Shown piece after piece: positions 11,491-22,790 of a stretch of DNA of 64,000 nt. The DNA comes from Anaeramoeba flamelloides (lineage: Eukaryota; Metamonada; Anaeramoebidae): contig JANTQA010000033.1 of NCBI GenBank assembly GCA_027625915.1, positions 5,394,001 to 5,458,000 of the forward strand, written 5' to 3'. A program made the position numbers and the translations under genes. The notes beneath the pieces are model-generated. The model ran no database searches and had not been told where the DNA came from. It saw nothing but the letters and a program-made list of their open reading frames with translations. The stretch's first letter is position 1. Every line of letters begins with the position of its first letter.

Positions 11491-12843
11491 TTAAAACATT
11501 GTTGATTCCAAAATTTGGATTAGGTGTATACCATTTTCGATATCTGATTTATACATTTGTACATATGATTCAATTTCTTTTGGCAACAACTCGTTAAATA
11601 ATTTTTCTTTTTTTTTATCAACTTTTTTCCTCATATTAATTTTCGATTGCTGAATTTGCGACAGTTTGGAGGTCAGCTGCTCCCTAATTTGTTTCACTTG
11701 GTCTAATTTCTGGAAATTCATTGAAGCGGTATATTTTTCTTTCACTTTCCTTCTTTGCAAAAGCTTTTGCTTTTCTTCAATTAATTGGATACATTCGTTT
11801 TTAATATTTTGGTTAAGTGTTTTTAAATGTTCCACTTGGAAGCGGAATTCAGAAAAATCAGAACTCTTAATTTGAATTGATAGAGTGATGTTTTTTTCTT
11901 TTTCTTTTTTCAAACTGAGCTCCAATTTGTTTATGCGATCGAGGATTTTTTTTTCCTTTTCTCGTTTTTTCATTAGTTGGCTTTCGAATTTGGATATTTT
12001 ATCACTTTTGTTGTTCATTATTCTTGACAAATTGTTATAGTCCAGTTCCATTTGCTTTAAGTCTTGGTGTTGCTTTTGGAAGTCTTCTTTCATCATATCC
12101 ATTGACAAATCCGATTTCAATTTCTTTTTGCCCGTTTTTTGAAACGTTTCAAATTTGGAGACAATCAATTTGGATTCCTCGACACAGGAGTCAAATGACT
12201 GAACGGTGTCCGAGACAGACCGTTCAAAGGAAGACAAATGGATCTGCAAATTTTGGTTTTTCGAATTGGCCCGATCCAATTCTTGGTGCAAGTCAGAGAG
12301 CGTTTCGTGTTTCTTTTGTTCCATTTGCTCAGACTTGCTTTTGATTGTTGTCAGCTCCTCTTTCAATGACGTTATTTGGCCATCGCATTTCAAAACGCTT
12401 TCATTCAAGGATTTCATCTCCCGGATGATCTCTAAAGTCTCATTTGCTGCTTGTACCTGCAACTGCTTGACAACCAATCGCTGGTTCTTTCTTTTTTTGA
12501 TCAATTTTGAGACTTCTTGATCGTGCCTTTCAGTTTCTTGGTTCATCTCTTTTTGCAATCTTTGCTTGGACTCCTCTTTCCGTTTTAAGATTTGTTGGAT
12601 TAGTTTTAGATATCGTTTTGCTTCTTCAACGCTGTTGATTTCCTTTTTTGAGAATTCTTCCTTTATTTCTTGAAAATTTTGCTTTTCAAGGTAAGGAGAC
12701 ATCGGTGATGGTGGGATCATTTTAGGTGTTTGTGGTAAAATTAGTTCTGGTGTTGGTAAACGGTTTTTCGGCTTTTGTGAGAGTTCTGGGACTTTGATTG
12801 TTAAGTCTGGCTCTAAAATTTGGTTTGGTTCGTTGTTGATCAA
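11491..12843 (-). CDS. Long coiled-coil protein, unknown function (start uncertain)
   Basis: One uninterrupted frame of about 450 codons ending in TAA. Residues 1-55 are proline-rich (RLPTPELILPQTPK, MIPPSPMSPYL); residues 60-430 are heptad-like, Glu/Lys/Gln-rich coiled coil with few prolines, ending near LPKEIESYVQMYKSDIENGI. This is the architecture of a structural, tethering or SMC-like rod, but there are no ATPase or other catalytic motifs. The frame opens after an upstream TAA with no ATG: the first codon here is TTG and the first in-frame ATG is at 12720-12718 (residue 42). Either translation starts there or a 5' exon is missing. Base composition is less AT-rich than the flanks, as expected for real coding sequence. 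Confidence 0.75.
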   Translation of the reverse strand: MINNEPNQILEPDLTIKVPELSQKPKNRLPTPELILPQTPKMIPPSPMSPYLEKQNFQEIKEEFSKKEINSVEEAKRYLKLIQQILKRKEESKQRLQKEMNQETERHDQEVSKLIKKRKNQRLVVKQLQVQAANETLEIIREMKSLNESVLKCDGQITSLKEELTTIKSKSEQMEQKKHETLSDLHQELDRANSKNQNLQIHLSSFERSVSDTVQSFDSCVEESKLIVSKFETFQKTGKKKLKSDLSMDMMKEDFQKQHQDLKQMELDYNNLSRIMNNKSDKISKFESQLMKKREKEKKILDRINKLELSLKKEKEKNITLSIQIKSSDFSEFRFQVEHLKTLNQNIKNECIQLIEEKQKLLQRRKVKEKYTASMNFQKLDQVKQIREQLTSKLSQIQQSKINMRKKVDKKKEKLFNELLPKEIESYVQMYKSDIENGIHLIQILESTMF

Positions 12844-14077
12844 GTTTGTTGTTTTTGTGTTTACATCGGTTTTGTTTTTTTGTTTTTAATTTTTGTTTTT
12901 TTTTTGTTTTTGAGTTGATGTTGAAAAAGGGTAGGGTTTGAAGATTTTTTTGTGTTTTGTTTTTTTTGTTGATGAGAAATTGTTTTGAGATTTAATTTTG
13001 AAGAGAAAAAAATAAATTGTTTTTTTATAAAATCAAAAAGAAAAATTAAAGATCTACTTTTATTTAAAGTGGTTGTCATGAAGAAAAGTTCCTGTCTTTA
13101 TTTTGGTTTTGTTTCTTTTCTTTTTGGGTCTTTTTTGGGAAAGGAAAAAGAAAATAAATGTCGGTGTTTTGAATAAAAAATGGTTTCTTTTGGAAAAAAT
13201 AAAACCCGAAAAAATTCATTTGTTTGAAGTGGAAAAATTGATTTGATTGTTTTTTTTAAGGTTTATTTCTTGTCTAATCAAATTGTTAACATAACTGAAT
13301 TCATTACCTTTTGGGTATTGTATCTAAGGATTCTTTTTGGGAATATTCATATTTTATACTAATAAGGTGTTGAAAAATAATAAATAAAAGTCTCTAAAAA
13401 GGATTTTAAATAGGGACAATTTAAGGAAAGTCAGGGTATTCATGATTTTTTAGATTTTTGAATAAAAAAAAAATTATGTATATAAAAATAGTTAATTTTT
13501 CAAACAAAATAAGTCATATTTAACATTTTTTGGTTTTGATATTTTAATAGGTTTTAAACAAATTATTTTCTAGTATATAGAAACATTTGAAGTAAATTAT
13601 ATAGCGATTCAAAATATTTTGGATAAAACTTGATAGAGATTATATTTTAGATTTTCAAACCTTTTTAGGTAATGTAAATTTTTAATATAGTAAAAATAGT
13701 TTTGAACAAATTTCAACATTTCAAAAAGAAGATTACATTTGAAATATTAGCTGGGTATATTAACTTATTATTTTTTTTGATTCAATAATTAGACTGTTCA
13801 TCATTCAATTAAGGTAGAAATAAAAATATTACAGTGGTTTAAAATATGTGCGTTTATACTATTGATCCTTATGGAAATTAAATCCAGAATCAAAATATTG
13901 AACAAATGGGGAGTAAAGAGATTTCGGATAGATTGAATACAAAATATAACAAAAAATAATGTTTTTGATTTTAAACTATTAGGACCAAATCATTATGGTT
14001 AAAAATGTTTTTTTTTTGAAATGGAGAAAAAAAAATTAGTAAATTTTATAAGAGACGCAAAGTCAATTAAATAATAT
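12844..14077. other. Intergenic spacer upstream of the coiled-coil gene
   Basis: Bases 12844-13180 are T/G-rich (A/C-rich on the gene strand), as in the 5' leaders of this genome, and may hold the promoter or a missing 5' exon. The rest is AT-rich with no recognised feature. Confidence 0.45.
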
Positions 14078-14670
14078 CTAACATGTGAAGTGTGATCAAT
14101 CTCCAAATCTCAACAATCAAAAACAAGGAAATTTTTAGAAAAAAGTACCAAAGAGCAACACTCAATTTTAAATTAGAACGATTGCGAATTATAGAATTAT
14201 GAAATTAAATATATTATTTTTTCAGAGTGTCTGTTATTTCGCACTTTTTAAGATCTTGTAGATTTTTGTTTTATATTTTTTTCATTTTTCAAATGAGTTA
14301 TTTTTTTACTAAAGAATGTTATAAAAAAAATTACTTTTTAAAATATAGAGAGTTACATTCTAACCACAAATTAGATTAATTTGAATTAAATTGTTTGTTT
14401 ACTTATAGAAAACATTTTGTTTTAAATTGAAGAAATTTAACCCTTTGGAAATTTACAAGAAGAAACGAAGTATTTTTTTTTAAATATGATTTTTGGGCAA
14501 TTGAGAATACTGTTAATTTTTTTTGTTTAAATGTTTCGATAATTTTTTTTTTTTTGTTATTTAAATTTTTTCAATAAAAAGAAGGGTAATTACACACTAT
14601 CCATTTTTGTTTTCAAGTTACTCCTTGAGTAGAGATCAAATCCAGGGTAAATAACAAGACACTTAAAAAA
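14078..14670. repeat. Dispersed repeat family R, copy 2
   Basis: Aligns with 6060-6699 through GATCAATCTCC, TTTTTAGAAAAAAGTACC, AAGAGCAACACTCAATTTT, ACATTTTGTTTTAAATTGAA and a TTTCAAGTTACTCC terminus. More decayed than copy 1, with no ORF. Confidence 0.6.
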
Positions 14671-14733
14671 GAATTATCAAGATATTTAAAGAGTAAAAAT
14701 AATTTTTTTTGAGAAAAAATTGAGAAAAAAAAT

Positions 14734-14735
<2 letters not shown>

Positions 14736-14770
<35 letters not shown>

Positions 14771-15006
14771 CCAAATTCCAAAATTAGGGGCAATTTATTA
14801 TTATTATTATTAACTTTATTCATTTCTCTTTAAAAAAGTAATAATTACTCTATTTTTTTTTATTTATTAATCTATATTGACTATTGTCGCTCTAAACACC
14901 TTTAGTAAAATACATCATTATTCAAAAAAAAAAACAATTAAACAAATTTTTTTCTGATGAAAAATATGCCCCTATTTTTGAAAAGTAGCTTATATATATA
15001 TATATT
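14736..15006. mobile_element. Small MITE inserted in an (AT)n microsatellite
   Basis: An (AT)n run (14736-14767) is followed by TAGCCAAATTCCAAAATTAGG..., and the element closes near 14990 with CCCCTATTTTTGAAAAGTAG then (TA)n again. The inner 230 bases have inverted ends (TTCCAAAATTAGGGGCA against TGCCCCTATTTTTGAAAA). A TA-target element landing in a TA repeat explains the arrangement. Related single ends occur at 1-50 and 19260-19290. Confidence 0.6.
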
Positions 15007-16751
15007 ATTGGGAGGAAATTAATTTACACTTAATGTTGTTAGGATTTTTTCTAATTTTTGTAAACTTTTTTTACCAACGTTTCACAACTTCAACTAATCA
15101 ATTTAACAAAATAGATCTGAAAAATAGAATCAAAAAAACTATTTTTATTAAATTTCACAATCTTTAAAAATTGGTTATTTTGTGAATTTTAAAAAATAAT
15201 TTGGTTTTATAATAATTATTCATTTCAAAGAAAATGATCAAGCTTTTATTATTATTTCAATCCCTAGTCAATTTTTAAATAAAAAGTATAATATTTGAAA
15301 TTGCGATATTTTATTACATAAGATTTAACTTAAAAATAATGATATTTCCCTTCATACTAGAGTTAAAAATTAATTCAAATTTAATAATTAAGAACTTTCC
15401 AAGTAATTTTAACATATTTTATAATTTTTCAAAATAATAATTCGATCATAAAAAGATCTTCAAAGAAACAATCAATTTTGAAAAATAACTCGAAAATAAC
15501 ACATTAAATCAGTGATCAGAACAAAAGCTATTTTCTTTTTGTTTTGATCTTGATTGGTGGGTTGTTGGAACATTTATATCAACAATACCAATAAATTTTT
15601 GAATTTACCTTGAATCTAAACTTATTTTCATCTAGATTTACTCACAAAAAAATACCCATCATAAGATAGACATCATTAAGTGTTTTCTACATTTTTAATT
15701 CTCTATTATTAAAACAATGGCTTTACAGATAGATTCAATCGTTTTATTAAAAACAGCAGTTTAAATTGAAAAATTTCACAATTAGGTTCAAATAAATATG
15801 ACAAATTTTATGATTGTCTATCATTTAGTTTTTTTTTTTTTATTAAAAGTCAACATATTGTTCCAAATATATTTGAGAGAAAGTTCAATTAGTGTAAGAG
15901 TCTTATACCAGAAGTCAACACTTTAGCTTTTAATCAATTTTCAATTAGATCTGTAAACTATCTTGTTTATATATTTAGTTTTTTTTTTTTGATTTTGGGA
16001 ATATAATGTATTTGTTTAAAAACAATTATTTCATATTTTTTTTTTCAAACATAAAATAAAATGACAGAATAGGATGTTGAGATAAGAACAAAAGTTCAAC
16101 CATTGAATGTCCCCCAAAGTAGATAAAAAAAAACCAACTTAACATTCTATGATTTCATTTCATTTCATTTTCCTTGTCAAAAAAAAATTTAATAAATTGT
16201 TTTTAAAAAACAAGTACTTTAATTACCAAAAAGTAACTAGACACATGGTCAAACGAAAAAAAGTTTTTTTCTAATCTTCTTTCAAAATATTAAAAAGTAA
16301 AAATTTTGACTTTTTGGTAGTTACTCCCTTAAAGTTTATAGTAGATCTCTTTCATCATTTATTAGGCAATCTTTCCAGAAAAAGAAATTTGACTTTTATT
16401 TTATAAAAACAGATTTACCAACTATACATGTAAGAGACTCTTGAAACAAGAAAACTTTTCTTTTGCTTTTGTTTTTTTACTATATCAGAGACATAAAACC
16501 CCAAAAAAACATTTCAATCCAGAATTAAAACTCTTTTCTGAAATTCTTTTACAAATCTCTTAAAACAAAAAAAAAACAAAAATAGATTGGAAAGAATTAA
16601 CCATGATTTAACATTCTTTGGGGTTTTCCAAATAAAATACAACACAAATTCTTGAAGAATTTAAAAGAAACCCTTTGTGGGTCTATGATGGAAAAAACTG
16701 AAAATTAGTCCCATTTTTTGTAATTGATTCTCGTCTTAATAAAAGTAACAA
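15007..16751. other. Spacer upstream of the calmodulin-like gene
   Basis: AT-rich. A TTAA-element-like right end (GTAGTTACTCCC-TTAA) lies at about 16317-16331, with an imperfect inverted partner (TTAATTACCAAAAAGTAAC) at about 16218. The last 300 bases are slightly richer in C and probably include the promoter and leader, but no defined motif can be named. Confidence 0.4.
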
Positions 16752-19335
16752 ATGACTACCGAACTTTCAAAAGAAAAACTTGAAGAGTACAGATCAGCAT
16801 TTGAAATGTTTGATTTAAACAACAATGGTGTAATAAGTTCTAGCGAGCTTGCGTCAATGTTTCATAACTTTCAACAATTCCCAACAAAAGAAGAATTAAA
16901 ATCGATGATCGACAATTATGACACAAATTCACAGGACGGAATCAATTTCGAAGGCTTTTGCAAATTAATGCAACGATCTGAAAAACTTGAAGTTAATGAA
17001 ATGAAAGAAGCTTTTTCCGTTTTTGACCAAGTTTGTTTTTTATTTTACCTTTCTTTTCTTTTCTTTTTTTAATAATCTTTTTTTTTTTTTTTTTCTTTTT
17101 CTATTTTTTTTCTTTAATTGATCTTTGTGTAGCTTTTATCGCTCCAAATAGTAAAATCTCACAAACTTAAAAAAAAAACAACACCTCATACTTTTTAAAA
17201 AACAGAAACAATTTTCTTTTTAGAGTTTTAAAAACTTCTCAAGATTTTTTCTTTCAGACAAATTACCACCACACCAACATTTCAATTTTTTTCACTGCCT
17301 CTTTCAAAATAAAATATTTGTTTTCCTTCGAACCAAATTTCTATCTCTGTCAAACCATTTCAAATCTTGTATTGGATACAAATTTTCCAAGTGTGTTACT
17401 TCTGACAAGAATGGTGTATTTTAAAAACATTTCTTTTCTTTTGATTTTGAAAATGATAAAACTCCTAATATGCACTTCCAATTTTCAACTATCTAAAAAA
17501 TAAAATCAATATTCAAATAAAATACTATTTGTTTTAAAATAAATGTAACAAAATTTTCATTCAGCTTTTCAAAAAAAAGATTTTATAAAATCAAGTAACT
17601 TTTCAAATTTTTATTACATCAAAGAACATTAAATTATTAATTTCCGTTTTTAGAATTGTGTATTTTGACTGATTTATTTTAAATCTTAAGTTGTGATTTT
17701 TTTGGAAAGCTGAATGAAAATTTTGATCTTTTTATTTTACAATTAACAGTACCAACAACAAAATCAGCACTTGCTGATAAATTCAAATAAATATCTGAAA
17801 ATTTTTACTTGCTTTTACATTTTACAAATATTTTTACACAAGCTTTGATGTAGCATTTTATTGATTTAAATGTGAAGAAACTTTGTAAAATTGGTTTTAC
17901 CTTCAAAAGATTGTTTCACTTGAGTTGTTTTGAGTTAATAGAATTTATAAGATTACAAAACAGGGAAAATGTAAGAAATATTTTATTAAATTTATTTGAA
18001 TTAATCAGTAATTCTGAAAAAGTAAATTATAATTTTTGAGGCATGCCTGAAAAAATTTTCTTATCAGTTTTAATTTTAAAACCAAATCGTAAAAATTCTC
18101 GTTTTCAAGTATTTTTCCAAATGCCTTTTTTACTGTATTTTAATAACAAAAATCAAGTCCAAAAATAAGATTGATTATTGAAATCAAAATAGAATTCAAA
18201 ACATTCAAATTAAAACCTAAATTTAAGCATCTTTCAATTTACCCAAATTTGTGATTTTAATTATAAACATTAGTGAAAACCGAATTATTTCGATTTGTCC
18301 AAAGCTTTGATTTTTCGATTCATGCAAAATTGGCTTTCAGATTTTAACAATAGGTATTAATCCAGTTTGAACAATTTCAATTTCAGAGATATCTCTATTG
18401 ATGTGTGAAAAAAATATGTAAAAAAATAATTGAAAAATTTTCCTTTTCACTTCCATTTTACACACAAAATAATTTTTGACAATTTTTTTCAGAATGGTAA
18501 CTCAATTCTGAGACGATCAAGAAAGTAAAAAAAAAAAAAATCTTGACAAAAACTCATTCAGAAATTTAAATATGAATTTAAAACCCCAAAACAGAGAAAA
18601 TATAAACAAAAAAGGGTACAATTACACTTTAGTTAAATTTTTAAAAAACACTTAAAAAATAAATTTATTTACGGTCCCTGAAGAATAAATGGGATAAAAT
18701 TTTAGATGATAATCTTTTTTTTTACATTTCATAAAAAATCATCTTTGTTAGTGGAGGTATTCCTCTTCATAAATTGACTCAAAAAAATTACAAGAAATAT
18801 TAATACAAATTTGATCAAACTATTACATGTATTTCAAAACCTTTTGTTCTATGAAAATATTTTGAAAAAATGAAAAAAAAAAATGCACTTTTTTTGGTAG
18901 AAAACGATGTACGACCAATTTCAATTAAAAATGGACAATATGATAAAGATACAAAAGATTTTTGAAACAATAAAATACCTATTTTAAATTTTTCATCTAT
19001 TATTAAAACTTTCTCTTGAGATTTAAGCAAGTTATGAAAACGATTTTTTCGATCAAAAAGAAAAAAATAAACATCAATTTTCACACCTTGAAAAATATCA
19101 GATAAAACTGAGATTATAAACTTCATATCCTTTATTTATGTAATGCAAGACTAACAAACAAATTGAATTATTCTTAAGAATTAATAAATAAATAACAATT
19201 TTAGATTTTAGAATCGTTATTTTTGAATTAAGTTGAATAAAAATATTTTAAAATAATTTTTACCTATTTTTTTGGAAATAGCTTATAATACTGAATAACA
19301 TTTTAATTCGATTTATAATATTATAAATTAATATC

Positions 19336-19398
<63 letters not shown>

Positions 19399-19596
19399 TT
19401 ATTATTATTATCCAATGTATTATTATAATAGAACCACGATGGGCTAATCGATCAACAAGAATTACATAATTTGATGAAAAATATTGGAGAAGAATTCACT
19501 GAAAATCAAATCGCAATATTGATGAATGAAATTGATTTTGACAAAGATGGTTCCATTTCATTTGAAGACTTTAAAAAACTCTTTGAGGAAAAATAA
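16752..19596 (+). CDS. Calmodulin-like EF-hand protein
   Basis: A calcium sensor of calmodulin length (147 aa). Exons are 16752-17030 and 19432-19596, with a phase-0 GT-AG intron of 2401 bp; the joined frame runs to TAA. EF1 loop DLNNNGVISSSE is canonical. EF2 (DTNSQDGINFEGF) is short by one residue between its D and E positions and lacks a proper position-12 Glu, so it probably does not bind calcium. EF3 DQNHDGLIDQQE is canonical and is split exactly by the intron (FDQ | NHDG). EF4 DFDKDGSISFED is near-canonical with Asp at position 12. It lacks the near-invariant identity of true calmodulin, so calmodulin-like, centrin-like or a myosin light chain are alternatives. Confidence 0.95.
17549..17726. 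mobile_element. Small MITE-like inverted repeat within the intron
   Basis: Arms CAAAATTTTCATTCAGCTTT and AAAGCTGAATGAAAATTTTG are inverted copies about 150 bp apart. No ORF. The size and structure fit a MITE; the target duplication is not clear. Confidence 0.6.
19336..19410. repeat. (TTA)n trinucleotide microsatellite
   Basis: About 20 units of TTA/ATT, interrupted once, ending roughly 20 bases before the 3' splice site of the calmodulin-like gene. Confidence 0.95.
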
Positions 19597-22500
19597 ATAT
19601 TTTTTTTAATGAAGAAAATAACTTGAGTACCAAAAAAAAAAACTTTAATTTTATTAAGAGAAATAAAAAAATCTTTTTACACAAAGAAAATTATTTCAAA
19701 AATTAATTTTATATTTTATTTAATTTTTATTATTAATATTCTTATTGTTATTGGAATTAATATTTTATGTTTGAAAATCTTAAAAAAATTGAGAAATAAT
19801 AATAAAACCTTTTAATATATGTAATCTTTGTGCTATTACACATTCAATGAAATAATTAAGATTGGGTTATTAATTAACTATTATTTAAAAATAATCAAAG
19901 GAAAAAGTATTTCTTTAGATTTTAATTTGAATTTTACAGGTTTTATAAAAACGTATTTTGGGAGTATTTTTAATTTAATGGTTTGGTGTTTTTAATGTTT
20001 TTTTTTTTATTCAATAAAATGAAAAAAATGATTTGAACTGTAGTAAAATACAGAAATTAAATTTTTTTCAAGTTTTAAATAATTATTGTTTTTATTTTGA
20101 AAATAAAGATATTTTTTCTATTGAATTATTATAAAACTTGGTGGTTTTATTTTTAAATTATATTTTATTACACTTTATTTTAGATTGCTAGTTCCTTTTA
20201 AATTAGGATTTTCTAAGAAATTTGAATTTTTCTCAAAAATTTCAAATAATCTCCAATTCACTCAAAGTGGTCCAGCTAAAAATGAAAAATTCACTTTATT
20301 TTTAAGAATCAACGAAACTGCAATTGTTTAGAAATAAGAGAAATAATAAACTTCATATTAGAGTTGATAATCATAAAAGAAAAGCCCCAATAAACCATAA
20401 ATTTCATACAAAAAAACTTCTAGAAAAATTTATGCTTCTTTCATTGGAATGTCTCCAGAAAAATTCTTCAATTATTTTGGAAATTAAAATTTTTGACAAT
20501 AAGATTTTTTACTTGTAAATGTATGAATTTTAAAAGAACATACAATGCCTAACTTTTCTTAATTTTAATTTGGAGTTTAATGGATTTTTTCTTTCAAATT
20601 TTCAATTTTAATTTTTAAAAAAAAAAAAGAAAAAAAAAAAAATTACTAAATGAGAAACAAAAAAAAAAAAAATTTAATAAATGAAAAAAAAAGATTTTGA
20701 TCTAAAAATTGATGTTTTAGTTTTAGAAGATAAAGGAAATAAACTAATAGAATATGTTCTATTTCTAAAATAAACAAGTGCACCTTTGACTAAAAAAAGA
20801 GTTTATATCTTGTTGAAATAATTTAGTATGAAAAAAAAATAATATTCATATAATAATCAACAGATGATTTCATCATAATAACAGATTTCGAAATAATTTA
20901 GATTATTCAATTTTCTTTATTATTTTTAAAGTCTAAATTTTGATTTTAAAAGTTAATACTTGGTTTGTTCTTCAAAATAACAAAAATATACACAATTTTT
21001 TTTTATCAAATAATTTATTTTAAAACTATTTAAATTCTGTTTTTTCAAGATTTATGAAAAAAATATATCTCTATATATACCGAAAGGATTTATTTTATGT
21101 GAATTCAATTTCGATATACCATTTTTTTTACAAGATTTAATTTTATTTCCTAAAAAAGAAATTTATAATAGTTTTCACAAAAAAAAAATTGACAATGTTT
21201 TATTTGGGAGAAATAGAGTTCTATTTGAGCATGAAAATATTTATAATCAATAAAATTTACCCTTTATTGAAACAATTTATTCATTTCCACTTTAAAAATA
21301 TACAAAAGTCAATAGTAATTAGATAAACTACTAAAAACTACTATCTATATTATCATAAATAATGGTTAGTAAATTATTAATTTATTCAACTAGTAATTTC
21401 TTTATTTTAATTAGATAGAATTTTTTTAAACATTTTGAAAATAGGGCTTGCTTTTAAAATTTTCATCAGTTTTATTATTCATATTTATAATAAAATTTCA
21501 TCTACTTTTCATCTCTCAGCCAATTAACAATTCTCAGGTAATTTTACTGTTTACTAATATGCAATTTTAGGTTGAGAGGAAAATGTTTTAATCATTTTAT
21601 AAAACAATGATTGTTTTTATTACTTTTTATACTATTATAAAAAAATCCTGACAACTTAATAAGCCAGCGATTTAATTGAAAAGACATGTTTCTTTTTTAT
21701 AGAAGGCTTATGAATCAACAAATGAAAAGAAAAAAAAGACAAATAATGAATAAGTAAAAATGAGTAATAGTTTCCTCGAGCGTTTCTATCAAAAAAGCAA
21801 TTCTAAAATTGAAAGATCGATTTGAAAATATTTCTCGTAAATTTTGATCATTTTTGAGAAAATTTTCATTTCTCAAAACAATAAAAGATTTCAAAAAAAC
21901 TGAAAAAATTTTTAAAATTAGAATCAAATTTAATTCTTAATTTAATATTTCCTTCAAAAATATAAAAGGAAACCTAAAAAAATTGATTTCACTATTGGTA
22001 TACGGTTTGAAAGTTAATTAGATGTGTTTGAACCAGAATAACAAAAAAATTAATAAGTTTAATTGAAATCTGGGTTTTATGCTTTAAGAATTCACATTTT
22101 TTAAAAAAATAAGTACTGTAGTCGAAATAAAACATGTAAAAAAATATTAAGTATGTTTCAAAATAAAATGCGTGTTTTTTTTTTTATAGAAGACCTATAT
22201 ATTAACTAATCAAAGAAACTGATAATAAACCCTAAAAAATATGGTATTGGTTTCTTAAAGTTCTATTATTTAAAAAGAAATTCTATATAGGAAGGATAAA
22301 ATTGCAAAATTTATCTTAAAAAATAGATTAAAATTTTTTTTTAAAATTTTAACCCTCAAATCAAACAAAAAAATTCAAAAAAAATGAGAAAATATTATGG
22401 AAAATTTTCAACTATTTACTTGAATAATTTAAATTTTACTGAAAATAACCAGACCTTTACTTTCAAAATTGATTTGAACTTAGGTATACTATTTGGTAGT

Positions 22501-22790
22501 CGATTGGATGTTGCCTTGGTACAAGAAGAAAAAAAAGCATGGATAATAATTTGAAACATGGATTATAGTCTTTGTGCACACATTATTTTGATAACTATAG
22601 TGAAATAATCAATAGACAATATTGACAAAATACTCAAGTTATTAATATAAAATAGATTTTATATCTTTTCAATATAGTGTAACAAGTCTACCCACAACCA
22701 ATGTTTGATTCAATCAATGATTCCCCACCTTAAATAAACTCATTTTTTTTAATTTTATTTCCAATAAATAATTTTGCTAATATTTTTTAA
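19597..22790. other. Repeat-rich spacer with decayed coding-like stretches
   Basis: Family S repeat copy 2 lies at about 19780-20200. Between 20290 and 21260 there are coding-like pieces without a clear start or family (for example the frame ending at 20518). Two short related coding-like stretches occur at about 21985-22120 and 22455-22580 (see findings). No intact gene is supported. Confidence 0.45.
19780..20200. repeat. Dispersed repeat family S, copy 2
   Basis: Shares TTGAGAAATAAT, ATTAAGATTGGGTTATTAAT, TTTCTTTAGATTTTAA, GTATTTTGGGAGTATTTTT and ATTTGAACTGTAGT with the reverse strand of 51420-51730. Decayed; boundaries approximate. Confidence 0.55.

Larger units (their letters stand above)
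17031..19431 (+). other. 2.4 kb intron of the calmodulin-like gene
   Basis: Starts GTTTGT and ends ATAATAG. It contains an inverted-repeat element (17549-17726), a (TTA)n microsatellite at about 19336-19400 just before the acceptor, and otherwise AT-rich sequence. The minus-strand ORF at 18815-19126 shows no family features and is probably chance. Confidence 0.85.

Noticed and set aside
12024-12520. Two plus-strand ORFs of about 105 codons
   Set aside because: Antisense shadows of the coiled-coil gene on the minus strand.
18815-19126. 103-codon minus-strand ORF inside the calmodulin-like gene intron
   Set aside because: Phe/Lys-rich, no conserved motif, no flanking gene signals; expected by chance in AT-rich sequence.
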